54,100 nt of DNA from Nitrobacter sp. 62-13 (GCF_001896955.1 NZ_MKRN01000203.1:1-54100); one strand, 5' to 3'; positions 17,868 through 28,003 are shown, counted from the first letter of the stretch. Numbers and translations are program-made. Notes: generated by a model not told the origin, from the sequence alone.

Positions 17868-19274
17868 ATGACCCGGCGCCCCACCCCCGTGCGCCGAGTC
17901 TTGTCGAAGTTCACCGCGCTGGTCACCGCCTGCGCGCTCGCGAGCGCCTCGCTGCCGGCCCACGCCCAGCGGTCCAAGGGACCGCCGGTGCTGCGCGATA
18001 CCGAGACAGAGCAACTGCTGCGCGACTATACGCGCCCGATCCTGCGCGCCGCGGGACTGGAGAAGCAGAAAATCCAGATGGTCATCATCAACGACAAGTC
18101 GTTCAACGCCTTCGTCGCCGACGGCCGCCGGATCTTCGTGAACTACGGCGCGATCCTGCAATCGACCACGCCAAACCAGTTGATCGGCGTCCTCGCGCAC
18201 GAGACCGGGCATCTCGCCGGCGGGCATCTATCCAAATTCCGCGATCAACTCGCGCGAACCCAGACCCAACTGATCATCGCCATGCTGCTCGGCGCGGGAG
18301 CGCTCGCCGCGGGAGCCGCCGGTGCCGGCGGAAGCAATGGCGCCGCCAGCAATATCGGCGCGGCCGCGATCAGCGCACCGCAGGAAATCGCGCGCCGCAG
18401 CCTGTTGTCCTACCAGCGCCAGCAGGAGGAGAACGCCGATCGCGCCGGCGTGAAATTCCTGAACGCCACCGGTCAATCCGCCCGCGGCATGTACGAAACC
18501 TTCAAGCGCTTCACCGACGAAAGCCTGTTCGCGGCCCACGGCGCCGACCCCTATGTGCAATCGCATCCGATGCCGGCCGACCGCGTCGCCGCGCTCGCCG
18601 AACTCGCCAAGACGAGTCCCAATTGGGACAAGAAGGACGATCCCGCCCTGCAAATGCGTCACGACATGGTGCGGGCCAAGATATCGGCGTTCATGGAACG
18701 CCAGGACACCGTATACCGCCGCTATCCGATGTCCGACACCAGCCTGCCCGCCCGCTACGCGCACGCCATCAGCACCTATCTGCACGGCGATCTTCGCGCG
18801 GCCGTCGAGCAAATCGACGCGCTGATCAAGCTGCAGCCGCAGAATCCCTATTTCTACGAAGTGCGTGGACAGGCCCTGCTCGAGGGCGGGCGTCCGGCGG
18901 AAGCGATTGCCCCGCTGCGGCGCGCGGTCCAGTTATCCCACAATGCCCCGCTCATCGAGATGCTGCTCGGGCAGGCGCTCGTGGCCTCGAACAATGCGGC
19001 CAACACCAATGAAGCTATTGCAATCCTGCGCGCGGCGCTCGCCAGCGAGCCTGAAGCGCCGCTGGGATATATGCAGCTCGCGATGGCATACGGCCGCAAG
19101 GGCGATTACGCCCAGGCCGATCTCGCCTCAGCTCAGGCCGCCTTTCTGCGCGGCGACAACAAGACAGCGCGTGAACTCGCATCGCGCGCAAAAACCCGTT
19201 TCGCCATCGGCACACCCGGATGGGTCAAGGCGGACGACATCGTTTCAGCCAAAATGCCTGACAAGAAAGACTAG
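17868..19274 (+). CDS. Periplasmic M48 metalloprotease with C-terminal TPRs (BepA-like)
   Basis: A 468-residue zinc protease. The signal peptide is at about 1-33 (KFTALVTACALASASLPAHA). The catalytic motif is VLAHETGHLAGGH with His111, Glu112 and His115, and the third ligand lies in QEENADRAGVKFL. The C-terminal half is built of TPR repeats (YFYEVRGQALLEGGRPAEAI, LGYMQLAMAYGRKGDYAQAD). In E. coli the homologue BepA (YfgC) degrades stalled outer-membrane proteins and helps LptD assembly, so envelope quality control is likely. AAAGGA precedes the ATG at 17868 at a short spacing; an ATG at 17838 is an alternative start. It is followed by a dispersed palindrome touching its stop codon. Confidence 0.93.
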   Translation: MTRRPTPVRRVLSKFTALVTACALASASLPAHAQRSKGPPVLRDTETEQLLRDYTRPILRAAGLEKQKIQMVIINDKSFNAFVADGRRIFVNYGAILQSTTPNQLIGVLAHETGHLAGGHLSKFRDQLARTQTQLIIAMLLGAGALAAGAAGAGGSNGAASNIGAAAISAPQEIARRSLLSYQRQQEENADRAGVKFLNATGQSARGMYETFKRFTDESLFAAHGADPYVQSHPMPADRVAALAELAKTSPNWDKKDDPALQMRHDMVRAKISAFMERQDTVYRRYPMSDTSLPARYAHAISTYLHGDLRAAVEQIDALIKLQPQNPYFYEVRGQALLEGGRPAEAIAPLRRAVQLSHNAPLIEMLLGQALVASNNAANTNEAIAILRAALASEPEAPLGYMQLAMAYGRKGDYAQADLASAQAAFLRGDNKTARELASRAKTRFAIGTPGWVKADDIVSAKMPDKKD

Positions 19275-19362
19275 AACATGATCCCGGATCCGAAAGGCCG
19301 CGCCAGCGCAAGAAGGGTCGCGCCAGCGCAAAGTGAACCGGTTTTCGGACAAGATCATGCTC
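19274..19362. repeat. Dispersed GAGCATG-type palindrome, copy with internal insert
   Basis: On the minus strand this reads GAGCATGATCTTGTCCGAAA, then ACCGGTTCACTTT, and ends GGGATCATGTTC; its outer ends are inverted repeats (19274-19283 with 19353-19362). The same element is found at 44294-44341. This copy is about 40 bases longer because of an internal segment that holds two direct copies of GCGCCAGCGCAA (around 19310 and 19320). It begins on the stop codon of the M48 gene. Confidence 0.85.
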
Positions 19363-19537
19363 GATCAGTAAAGCTGGATGAGAATCCGATTCAACGCAGT
19401 TGGATTAAGACTCCAACGGAGTTGATTTGACATTCGCCGCAACCTGCTGCGGTCTCGCAATGCGAATGCCAGAACCGGACCACCAGACGGCACCAGCCAC
19501 GCGCCCGAACAACGAGACACTCCTAAAGGATTTTGAC

Positions 19538-20305
19538 ATGCCCTCGCACCGGTTTCTCGCTCCCGTTTTTTTTGCGCTTGCACTCGGAGTTGCGCCCGCG
19601 GCTGCTTCCGCACAGAATTTCTCCGACAGCCAGCGCAGCGAGATCGAACAGATCGTCAAAAGCTATCTGCTCGCCCATCCCGAGGTTCTCGAAGAGGTCT
19701 CGGCCGAACTCAACAAACGTCAGGCAGCGGCCGAGGCGCTCAAGCATGAGGCCGCGGTTACCGAGAATGCCAAGGCCATCTTCAATTCGCCGCGCGGCGT
19801 CGCGCTCGGCAACAAGGACGGTGACGTCACCTTCGTCGAGTTCTTCGACTACAATTGCGGCTACTGCAAGCGCGCGATGGCCGACATGCTCGATCTCCTG
19901 AAGTCGGATCCGAAACTCAAGGTCGTCTTGAAGGAATTTCCGGTACTCGGCCCCGGCTCGGTCGAAGCCGCACAGGTCGCAGTGGCCGTCCGCATGCAGG
20001 ACCCCGGCGGCAAGAAATATCTCGATTTCCATCAACGGCTGCTCGGCGGCCGCGGCCAGGCCGACAAGGCGCGAGCGCTCGCCGCCGCCAAGGACGCCGG
20101 TCTCGACATCGCTCGGATCGAAAAGGACATGAACAGTCCCGAAGTCCGTACAACGTTGGAAGAGAACTTCAAACTTGCCGAGGCGATGGGCATGAACGGA
20201 ACGCCGAGCTATGTGATCGGCAAGCAAGTGGTCGTCGGTGCAGTGGGCCTTGAGACGCTCAAGGAGAAAATCAGCACGGCGCGGTGCGGAAAGGCATCTT
20301 GCTGA
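19538..20305 (+). CDS. DsbA-family thiol-disulfide oxidoreductase
   Basis: A 255-residue exported protein. A signal peptide covers about 1-26 (FFALALGVAPAAASAQ). A helical N-terminal extension (30-80) precedes the thioredoxin/DsbA fold with EFFDYNCGYCKRAM (Cys107-Gly-Tyr-Cys110) and the cis-Pro motif GMNGTPSYVIGKQVVVGA. This layout, with an N-terminal helical domain before DsbA, matches the ScsC/Com1-like group that acts as periplasmic oxidase or isomerase. The start at 19538 is fixed by AAAGGA seven bases upstream. A strong terminator follows. It acts in the periplasm, possibly alongside the M48 quality-control protease upstream. Confidence 0.92.
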   Translation: MPSHRFLAPVFFALALGVAPAAASAQNFSDSQRSEIEQIVKSYLLAHPEVLEEVSAELNKRQAAAEALKHEAAVTENAKAIFNSPRGVALGNKDGDVTFVEFFDYNCGYCKRAMADMLDLLKSDPKLKVVLKEFPVLGPGSVEAAQVAVAVRMQDPGGKKYLDFHQRLLGGRGQADKARALAAAKDAGLDIARIEKDMNSPEVRTTLEENFKLAEAMGMNGTPSYVIGKQVVVGAVGLETLKEKISTARCGKASC

Positions 20306-20340
20306 TCGCTCTGTCGTCGATCGCTCTGTCCTCAAACGTA

Positions 20341-20368
20341 AGGCCCCCGCTCACAGCGGGGGCCTTTT
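20341..20368 (+). terminator. Rho-independent terminator of the DsbA-like gene
   Basis: An 11-bp perfect stem AGGCCCCCGCT (20341-20351) / AGCGGGGGCCT (20355-20365), with CAC loop and TTTT tail, 36 bases after the stop codon. Confidence 0.95.
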
Positions 20369-20508
20369 CGTTGGCTGCAATGAGTCCGCGTAACAGTCCG
20401 TTTATCTCGCATTCAGAAAACAAATCCGGCGGAACCCGGATCGCATCGGAACATAGGTCCTCGGTGAGCCGTTGTCGGGCGGGCATTGCAACAAGTGAGG
20501 AGACATCG

Positions 20509-21294
20509 ATGACCAAACACTTTCTTCTATCGACGGCGGCTGCGGCGCTGATTGCCGGAACGGGATTCGCCTACGCGCAGGGAACTGGCATGGGGGGCAG
20601 CAGCAGCGGCTCGACCATGCAGCAAAGCGCACCGTCGACGGAACAGGGCCGCGGCTCCGCGACCACTCCGATGCATAACGATAGCGGCATGTCGAAGGAA
20701 GGCACGAGCCGCGGAAGCGAGTCCGGACACCGTGCTCAGGACACTCATTCCGGCAAGATGAAGAACGAACGATCCGCCGAAGAGTACGGGAAAGGCGACC
20801 ATTCCAAGGGAATGCGCTCGGAGCGCAATGAATCGGGCAAGTCCGACAAGGGCATGCGTGCCGAGGATCACAACGGAAAGACCGAGGAACGGAACCGGCG
20901 AACCGAAGACCGCAATGGAAAGGCCATGGATCACAACCGGAACGCCGAAGAGCGCAACGGAATGAAGTCCGATTCCTCGCGGAACGCGGCGGACACCAAC
21001 AAATCATCGACCACGACGACGGGTCAGGCCGGTGCCGGCGCCAAGCTTTCGACGGAGCAAAGGACCAAGATCACGACCGTGATCAGGAACCAGCATGTGC
21101 AGCCGACGACGAACGTCAATTTCTCGATCGCTGTCGGCACGCGGGTGCCGCGCACGGTGAGTTTCCATCCGTTGCCGACGGAGATCGTTGACATTTATCC
21201 GAGCTGGCGCGGCTACGAATTCTTCCTGGTTCGTGACGAGATCATTGTCGTCGATCCGCGGACCCTTGAGATCGTCGCGGTTCTTGAGGCCTGA
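20509..21294 (+). CDS. DUF1236 family exported protein
   Basis: A 261-residue protein. The signal peptide is about 1-23 (LLSTAAAALIAGTGFAYAQ). Residues about 25-165 are low complexity and strongly charged, built of irregular repeats such as EERNGM, EDRNGKAMDHNRN and DHNGKTEERNR. The conserved C-terminal DUF1236 region reads STEQRTKITTVIRN, VNFSIAVGTRVPRTVSFHPL, PSWRGYEFFLVRDEIIVVDP. The domain occurs in rhizobial exported proteins; its function is unknown. GAGGAG at 20497-20502 fixes the ATG at 20509. It is a single gene with its own promoter region after the upstream terminator. Confidence 0.9.
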   Translation: MTKHFLLSTAAAALIAGTGFAYAQGTGMGGSSSGSTMQQSAPSTEQGRGSATTPMHNDSGMSKEGTSRGSESGHRAQDTHSGKMKNERSAEEYGKGDHSKGMRSERNESGKSDKGMRAEDHNGKTEERNRRTEDRNGKAMDHNRNAEERNGMKSDSSRNAADTNKSSTTTTGQAGAGAKLSTEQRTKITTVIRNQHVQPTTNVNFSIAVGTRVPRTVSFHPLPTEIVDIYPSWRGYEFFLVRDEIIVVDPRTLEIVAVLEA

Positions 21295-21320
21295 TCCGAA
21301 ATTCGTCACACAGCGCACAA

Positions 21321-21342
21321 GCGGGGCCAATCCTGGCCCCGC
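21321..21342 (+). terminator. GC-rich hairpin after the DUF1236 gene
   Basis: A 9-bp perfect stem GCGGGGCCA (21321-21329) / TGGCCCCGC (21334-21342) with ATCC loop, 27 bases after the stop. There is no T run, so it may be a weak or factor-assisted terminator. Confidence 0.5.
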
Positions 21343-21441
21343 GACGGCTGGTGCGGGAGTTCCGATCGCGGCTGCGGGCCGGCGTTCTTGACCGGGTTCA
21401 CGCTCCCGGCCTTGGTTAACAAGTAATTTCCGTATGTTCCG

Positions 21442-21472
21442 CCTCGCTTTTCGTGAAAAAAGTGAGGTTTTT
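21442..21472 (+). terminator. Intrinsic terminator upstream of aroQ-accB-accC
   Basis: A 10-bp stem with one G-T pair, CCTCGCTTTT (21442-21451) / AAAAGTGAGG (21458-21467), with loop CGTGAA, directly followed by TTTTT (21468-21472). It lies 107 bases before the aroQ start. It could end readthrough from the DUF1236 gene or, if transcription starts upstream, act as an attenuator in the aroQ leader. A TATAAC at 21522-21527 could be a -10 box downstream of it, with only a weak -35. Confidence 0.7.
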
Positions 21473-21578
21473 GAAGCCGAATGCGAGAGCGTTCAGGCTT
21501 CCCCTTGGCTCTCTTGTTACATATAACGACCCGAAACTTCGGTGCACGGCGCCGGAACGACCGTTTTCGGGATTTCAG

Positions 21579-22049
21579 ATGGCCAGGACAATTTACGTGC
21601 TCAACGGCCCGAACCTTAACATGCTCGGGACCCGGGAGCCGGAAATCTATGGCCACGCCACCCTGGCGGACGTCGAAAAGCTCTGCGCCGATACGGCTGC
21701 GGACTTCGGATTGACCGCGGATTGCCGGCAGTCCAACCGCGAAGGCGAACTGATCGACTTCATCCATGACGCTCATGCGAAGCGGGCGGCCGGCATCGTC
21801 ATCAATGCCGGTGGCTACTCGCACACCTCGGTTGCGCTTCACGATGCGCTGGTCGCGGCGAGTCTCCCCACCGTCGAGGTTCATATCAGCAACATCCATG
21901 CGCGCGAGACCTTCCGTCACCATTCCTTCACGGCAAGCGCTGCTTTTGCGAGCCTTTGCGGCTTCGGAATCGACGGTTACCGCCTCGCAATCAACGGCCT
22001 TGCCGCCAGGATCGGCGCGGTGAAGTCCGGCGAAAAAGTCAAATCCTGA
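21579..22049 (+). CDS. aroQ: Type II 3-dehydroquinate dehydratase
   Basis: A 156-residue dodecameric enzyme that converts 3-dehydroquinate to 3-dehydroshikimate in the shikimate pathway. Signature elements are [19 protein letters not shown] (catalytic Arg19 and Tyr24), the lid region, [30 protein letters not shown] and the active-site [18 protein letters not shown]. The length is normal. It starts at ATG 21579; the frame upstream is shadow. It is followed after 41 bases by accB, an order common in alphaproteobacteria, so aroQ-accB-accC are probably co-transcribed. Confidence 0.97.
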   Translation: MARTIYVLNGPNLNMLGTREPEIYGHATLADVEKLCADTAADFGLTADCRQSNREGELIDFIHDAHAKRAAGIVINAGGYSHTSVALHDALVAASLPTVEVHISNIHARETFRHHSFTASAAFASLCGFGIDGYRLAINGLAARIGAVKSGEKVKS

Positions 22050-22090
22050 CGTATCAGCGTCATCCACAAAGAAAGTTTCGGATCGAGCAC

Positions 22091-22585
22091 ATGGCCCCGC
22101 AGCCTGGAGACGCAGCAAAGACCAAAACCGGTGACGAACGACGCGAGGAAAGCGATGTAATCCGCGAACTCGCCGCGCTTCTGGACGAGACCAAGCTCAC
22201 CGAAATCGAGATCGAGCGCGACGGACTCCGGGTACGGGTCGCACGCAATGTCACCGTGGGCGGGGCAATGCCCGCGAACTATCCGTCTGCGGCCGTGGGG
22301 CCGTTGCCTGCCGCCGCACCGGCTTCCGGCGCCGCCGATGTCAGCAAGCACCCTGGCGTGGTCCCCTCGCCGATGGTCGGCACGGCCTATTGGGCGTCGG
22401 AGCCTGGCGCCAAGCCCTTCATCGAGGTCGGTTCCAAGGTCACCACAGGCCAGACGCTGCTGATCGTCGAGGCCATGAAGACGATGAACCAAATTCCATC
22501 GCCGCGAGCCGGCACCGTCACGCAGATTCTCGTCGAGGACGGCCAGCCCGTCGAGTTCGGCGAGCCGCTGGTCATTATCGAATGA
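22091..22585 (+). CDS. accB: Biotin carboxyl carrier protein of acetyl-CoA carboxylase
   Basis: A 164-residue protein. The N-terminal helix ([20 protein letters not shown]) binds biotin carboxylase, an Ala/Pro linker (about 60-85) follows, and the biotinyl domain ends the chain with EAMKTMNQ (biotinylated Lys130) and [22 protein letters not shown]. It carries CO2 from biotin carboxylase to the carboxyltransferase in the first step of fatty-acid synthesis. accC follows after 25 bases. The genes for the carboxyltransferase subunits (accA, accD) are not in this window. Confidence 0.97.
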   Translation: MAPQPGDAAKTKTGDERREESDVIRELAALLDETKLTEIEIERDGLRVRVARNVTVGGAMPANYPSAAVGPLPAAAPASGAADVSKHPGVVPSPMVGTAYWASEPGAKPFIEVGSKVTTGQTLLIVEAMKTMNQIPSPRAGTVTQILVEDGQPVEFGEPLVIIE

Positions 22586-22610
22586 TGCCGTTCGAACCGC
22601 AGGCGCAGTA

Positions 22611-23966
<1,356 letters not shown>

Positions 23967-24087
23967 TCGTTCGCCCCGGCGTCCCTACCTCCCGTTTTGA
24001 CAAAAATCAGGGACGGCGGGAACCGGTCGCCCGTTCAAGCGTTTGAGCAATAGCCAGGCATGAAGACCGTGCGGGGACCCCATATTA

Positions 24088-25650
24088 TTGACCGAGGCTG
24101 ATCACCATCTTGTGGCGTCAAGCCGCGGCAGGTCATCGCCTCACGCGTTCGGCCAAATCATCCTGCTCGCCGCAGGTCTGGTAATCCTGACACTGATCAG
24201 CGCCACCTCCGTGTACCTCGTCAACAAGACCCGCGAAGCCTCCCGCTCGACCGTGCATAGCATGGAGGTCGAGAACGAAATCTCGCTCACCCAATTGCAG
24301 ATGCGGCGCGCGGAAAGCGCGCAGCGCGGCTTCCTGCTGACGCAGCGCCCGGAATTTCGTCATGCATTCGAGGAGGCAGCCAGCGAAATTCCGCCGAGTT
24401 TCGAACGGCTGAAGGCGCTGACGATCGACAATCCCTACCAGCAGCAGCGGCTCGACCAGATCGTCCCGCAAACCAACCAGCGGATCGCGCATTTACGACA
24501 CAACATCGAACTCGTTCAGGCGAACAGGCTCGCCGAAGCGACCGAAATGGCCCAGCAGGAAGCCTCCCGCGATGCGATGGGTCAGATCCGCAGCCTCGCC
24601 AACGAGATGCGGGCTGAGGAAGACCGCCTGTTCGCGGCCCGGATGAAGTCGGCCGATGCCAGCCAGTCGCTCTCGGCCGCCGTCACCAGCGTCGGATCGG
24701 GCCTGATCGTGGTGTTCGCAGGATTGTCGATCTTTCTGGTGCGCCGATCGAGCCGGGCGCGCGACGTGGCCGAAAGTCAGTTGCGCGACAACTATCTCAA
24801 CCTCGAATCGACGGTGGAGAGTCGCACCGCCGACCTTCGCGAGGCCAATGATGAAATCCAGCGCTTCGCCTACATCGTCAGCCACGATCTGCGCTCGCCG
24901 CTGGTCAACATCATGGGGTTCACCAGCGAACTCGACGAACTGCGCGGCGACATATTCAAGCGCATCGCGACCCTGAGCCGACCGGAGGGCGCTCCGCCGC
25001 CGGCTGCCGACGAGACGGCCGCCGAGGTCGAACCGGTTCTCGAGGAGCCGGACAAGCAATTGTCGCAGGACTTCTCCGAGGCGCTCGGCTTCATCAAGTC
25101 GTCGATCGCCAAGATGGATCGGCTGATCAGCGCGATCCTCAACCTCACCCGCGAGGGCCGGCGCGAATTCCACCCCGATCGGATCGCCACGCGCGATCTG
25201 ATCGAGAACATCGCCTCAACCATGGCGCATCAGGCCGCCGAGGCCGGCGCTCAGATTCGGGTCGAGCCGCTCCCGGACATCGTCAGTGATCGCCTGGCCC
25301 TCGAGCAGATTTTCTCGAATTTGATCGATAATGCGTTGAAGTATCTCAAATCCGACGTTCCCGGCGACATTGCCATCCGCGGCAGGCGCAAGCTCGGATT
25401 TGCCATTTTTGAAATCACCGACAACGGCCGCGGCATCGATCCGAAGGATCACCAGCGAATCTTCGACCTGTTCCGGCGCGCCGGAACGCAGGATCGGCCG
25501 GGCCAGGGCATCGGCCTCGCGCACGTCCGCGCGCTGGTCCGCAGGCTCGGCGGAACCATGTCGGTCTCGTCGGAACTTGGCCACGGAAGCACATTTACTG
25601 TTACCCTTCCCACCGCCTGGACAGGCATCAACCGGGACAAGCAATCATGA
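24088..25650 (+). CDS. CHASE3-type membrane sensor histidine kinase
   Basis: A 520-residue kinase. TM1 is at about 22-45, a helical CHASE3-like periplasmic domain follows (about 46-195: QMRRAESAQRGFLLTQ), and TM2 is at about 200-218. A coiled coil leads to the DHp helix with YIVSHDLRSPLVNIMGF (His266). An unusual acidic/Pro-rich insert of about 40 residues (about 290-330, GAPPPAADETAAEVEP) sits between the two DHp helices. The ATPase domain has NLIDNALKYLK, DNGRGID and GQGIGLAHV. The start is a TTG at 24088, inferred because the TM1 helix would be lost with later starts. Its stop overlaps the next receiver gene by ATGA. Confidence 0.92.
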   Translation: MTEADHHLVASSRGRSSPHAFGQIILLAAGLVILTLISATSVYLVNKTREASRSTVHSMEVENEISLTQLQMRRAESAQRGFLLTQRPEFRHAFEEAASEIPPSFERLKALTIDNPYQQQRLDQIVPQTNQRIAHLRHNIELVQANRLAEATEMAQQEASRDAMGQIRSLANEMRAEEDRLFAARMKSADASQSLSAAVTSVGSGLIVVFAGLSIFLVRRSSRARDVAESQLRDNYLNLESTVESRTADLREANDEIQRFAYIVSHDLRSPLVNIMGFTSELDELRGDIFKRIATLSRPEGAPPPAADETAAEVEPVLEEPDKQLSQDFSEALGFIKSSIAKMDRLISAILNLTREGRREFHPDRIATRDLIENIASTMAHQAAEAGAQIRVEPLPDIVSDRLALEQIFSNLIDNALKYLKSDVPGDIAIRGRRKLGFAIFEITDNGRGIDPKDHQRIFDLFRRAGTQDRPGQGIGLAHVRALVRRLGGTMSVSSELGHGSTFTVTLPTAWTGINRDKQS

Positions 25651-26087
25651 GTAAACCAGTCGTCATCATCATGATCGAAGACGATGAAGGTCACGCGCGG
25701 CTAATCGAGCGCAACATACGGCGTTCCGGTGTCAACAATGAGATCAAGCCGTTCAGGAACGGTACAGACGCCCTCAATTACCTTTTCGGCGCAAACGGCG
25801 ACGGGCTGCCTCACAAGGGAGAGACGCTGCTCATTCTGCTCGATCTCAATCTGCCTGACATGACCGGAATAGATATCCTGCGGCAAGTGAAGGAAAATAA
25901 ATTCCTGAAGTGCGCACCGGTGGTCGTATTGACCACGACCGATGATTCCCAGGAGATCAAGCGATGCTACGAACTGGGATGCAACGTCTACATCACGAAG
26001 CCGGTGAACTACGAAAGTTTCGCCAACGCAATCCGGCAACTCGGTCTGTTCTTCTCCATCATCCAGGTTCCCCGGACCACCTCATGA
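25647..26087 (+). CDS. Single-domain response regulator (Rcp1-like)
   Basis: A 146-residue stand-alone receiver. The acidic pocket is IEDDEGHARLIERN, the phospho-acceptor is LLDLNLPDMTG (Asp66), the switch Thr lies in VVLTTTDD and the conserved Lys in YITKPVNYESF (Lys118). The HARLIERNIR and NGTDALNYL features resemble the Rcp1 group that partners phytochrome-like kinases. No output domain exists, so it probably relays phosphate or acts by protein contact. It overlaps the genes on both sides by four bases (ATGA), giving tight translational coupling with the CHASE3 kinase and the receiver-kinase. Confidence 0.93.
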   Translation: MSKPVVIIMIEDDEGHARLIERNIRRSGVNNEIKPFRNGTDALNYLFGANGDGLPHKGETLLILLDLNLPDMTGIDILRQVKENKFLKCAPVVVLTTTDDSQEIKRCYELGCNVYITKPVNYESFANAIRQLGLFFSIIQVPRTTS

Positions 26088-27172
26088 GCGCAAAGCCAGC
26101 CCTGCTGTACATAGACGATGACAAGGCGCTCGCCCGGCTGGTCCAGCGCGGCCTGACACGCCATGGATTTTGCGTGGAGCACGCTCCCGATGGCGAATCC
26201 GGGCTTGCACGCATCGCGCAGGGCGGCATCGATGTGATCGCGCTCGATCAATATATGCCCGGTCTCGATGGCCTGGAGACGCTGAAGCGAATTCAGGCAA
26301 TCCCCGACGCGCCGCCGGTCGTGTTCGTCACCGCGTCGCAGGATTCCAAGATTGCCGTGACCGCGCTCAAGGCCGGCGCCGCCGACTATCTCGTCAAAGA
26401 CACGCTCGGCGAATTCGTTCCCCTCTTGCAGGTCGCGGCCGAAGTGGCGATCCGGCAGGCTCACATCCGGAAAGCGCGCGACCAGGCCGAGGCCGAAGTC
26501 CGCGCCTCGCGCGATCGCTATGCGGCCCTGGCGAGCGAGCGCGAGGTGTTGCTGCGCGAGGTCAATCACCGCATCGGCAACAGCCTGCAGATCATCGCCT
26601 CGCTGCTGCACCTGCAGGCCAATTCCAGTCCCGACGAAAACATCAAGGTTGCGCTGAGCAGCGCGATGGGGCGGGTGGCCGCCGTGGCTCAGGTGCATCG
26701 GCGCCTCTACACGTCACACGATCTGAAGAGCGTGCTGCTGAACCAGTATCTTGAAGCGCTGCTCGAGGATCTCCGGCGCTCCACCGAAAGCAACCGGATG
26801 TCGCGGCTCGATCTGAAGGCGGAACCCATCGAGATCGACCCGGATCGCGCCGTCGCAATCGGAATCATCGTCAACGAGCTGGTGATGAACGCAGTCAAAT
26901 ACGCGTATCCGGACGGTCCCGGTCCGATCCACGTCGAACTCGCGATCGACGGCGGCGACATCGAGCTTTCGATCGCAGACGACGGCGTCGGCCTCAACGC
27001 AAAAACCGATCCTCGCTCGACCGGAATGGGCCAGCGTATTGTTTCAGCGATGGCGCAGAAACTCGACGCCCAGGCCGAACGCGATCCCACCCATGCCGGA
27101 ACCCGCATCGTGTTGCGGTTCCCGCTCCAGCTCTCACCGAACGCAAAACTCACGCCGGCAACTGCGGCCTGA
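26084..27172 (+). CDS. Receiver-HisKA_2/HWE-type histidine kinase
   Basis: A 362-residue soluble protein. The N-terminal receiver (1-120) has YIDDDKALARLV, the acceptor in IALDQYMPGLDG (Asp55) and YLVKDTLGEF (Lys105). A coiled coil (125-155) leads to the HisKA_2 dimerisation helix LREVNHRIGNSLQIIASLLH (His162), and the ATPase domain contains IIVNELVMNAVKYAYP and a short G box ADDGVGL. This family is typical of alphaproteobacterial general stress and light signalling. The start overlaps the preceding stop by ATGA. A receiver at the N-terminus lets phosphate from another kinase control this kinase. Confidence 0.93.
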   Translation: MSAKPALLYIDDDKALARLVQRGLTRHGFCVEHAPDGESGLARIAQGGIDVIALDQYMPGLDGLETLKRIQAIPDAPPVVFVTASQDSKIAVTALKAGAADYLVKDTLGEFVPLLQVAAEVAIRQAHIRKARDQAEAEVRASRDRYAALASEREVLLREVNHRIGNSLQIIASLLHLQANSSPDENIKVALSSAMGRVAAVAQVHRRLYTSHDLKSVLLNQYLEALLEDLRRSTESNRMSRLDLKAEPIEIDPDRAVAIGIIVNELVMNAVKYAYPDGPGPIHVELAIDGGDIELSIADDGVGLNAKTDPRSTGMGQRIVSAMAQKLDAQAERDPTHAGTRIVLRFPLQLSPNAKLTPATAA

Positions 27173-27256
27173 GCCGGTTTGCGGTAAACGCGTCCTTCCG
27201 CGTATTCTCGCAGATTATCGGCCCGGCGGCGCTCCAGCTCTGCTATAAGGCGAACG

Positions 27257-27931
27257 ATGTCACGCGAGACCGCAGCCTCCGAGATCACGCCCGAGTTGCT
27301 GCTGCGCGCCTATGCCTGCGGTATCTTCCCGATGGCGGAGAGCGTCGACGACCCGACGCTGTTCTGGGTCGAACCGAAGATGCGCGGTGTGATACCGCTC
27401 GAAAGTTTTCGAATCCCTTCGCGGCTCGCGCGCACGGTGCGATCGGACAGTTTCACCGTCACGGTCGATACCGCCTTCAAGGCGGTGATCGACGGCTGCG
27501 CCGCGCCGCAGCCCGGCCGCGACAACACCTGGATCAACCGCCGCATTCGCGAACTCTACATCGCCTTGCACGAACTCAACCACTGTCACAGCGTCGAGGT
27601 CTGGCAAGGAGATCAACTCGCGGGCGGTCTTTACGGGGTCAGGCTCGGCCGCGCCTTTTTTGGCGAGAGCATGTTTCATGTCGTGCGGGACGCGTCGAAG
27701 GTCGCGCTGGTGCATCTGGTCGCACGATTGATCGCAGGCGGATTCGTGCTGCTTGATACGCAATTCGTGACCGATCATCTGCGCGGTTTCGGCGCGATCG
27801 AAATCCCGCGCAGGCGTTACCGGATGCTACTGGACGCCGCGCTGGAAGGCCGCGCCGATTTCGGGGCCCTGCCCTTGGACAGGCCGGTGCCAGGTGCGGA
27901 CGCACTCCAGGTCTTCGCCGGCCGCACGTGA
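27257..27931 (+). CDS. aat: Leucyl/phenylalanyl-tRNA--protein transferase
   Basis: A 224-residue enzyme that adds Leu or Phe from aminoacyl-tRNA to N-terminal Arg or Lys of proteins, feeding the ClpS/ClpAP N-degron pathway. Signature blocks are [72 protein letters not shown] and [18 protein letters not shown]. Length and motifs are normal. It is alone on the plus strand, convergent with the chemoreceptor. Confidence 0.97.
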   Translation: MSRETAASEITPELLLRAYACGIFPMAESVDDPTLFWVEPKMRGVIPLESFRIPSRLARTVRSDSFTVTVDTAFKAVIDGCAAPQPGRDNTWINRRIRELYIALHELNHCHSVEVWQGDQLAGGLYGVRLGRAFFGESMFHVVRDASKVALVHLVARLIAGGFVLLDTQFVTDHLRGFGAIEIPRRRYRMLLDAALEGRADFGALPLDRPVPGADALQVFAGRT

Positions 27932-27966
27932 CATCTTGGGGACTCGCCGCAGGGTCTGAAGTCGAA

Positions 27967-27997
27967 CGCGCTGGACGCCTTTTACGCGCCCAGCGCG
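27967..27997. terminator. Hairpin between convergent aat and chemoreceptor genes
   Basis: A stem of CGCGCTGG (27967-27974) with CCAGCGCG (27990-27997), extended by an inner CGC/GCG after a one-base mismatch. There is no long T run, but its location between convergent stops fits a shared terminator. Confidence 0.6.
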
Positions 27998-28003
27998 GTG
28001 TCT

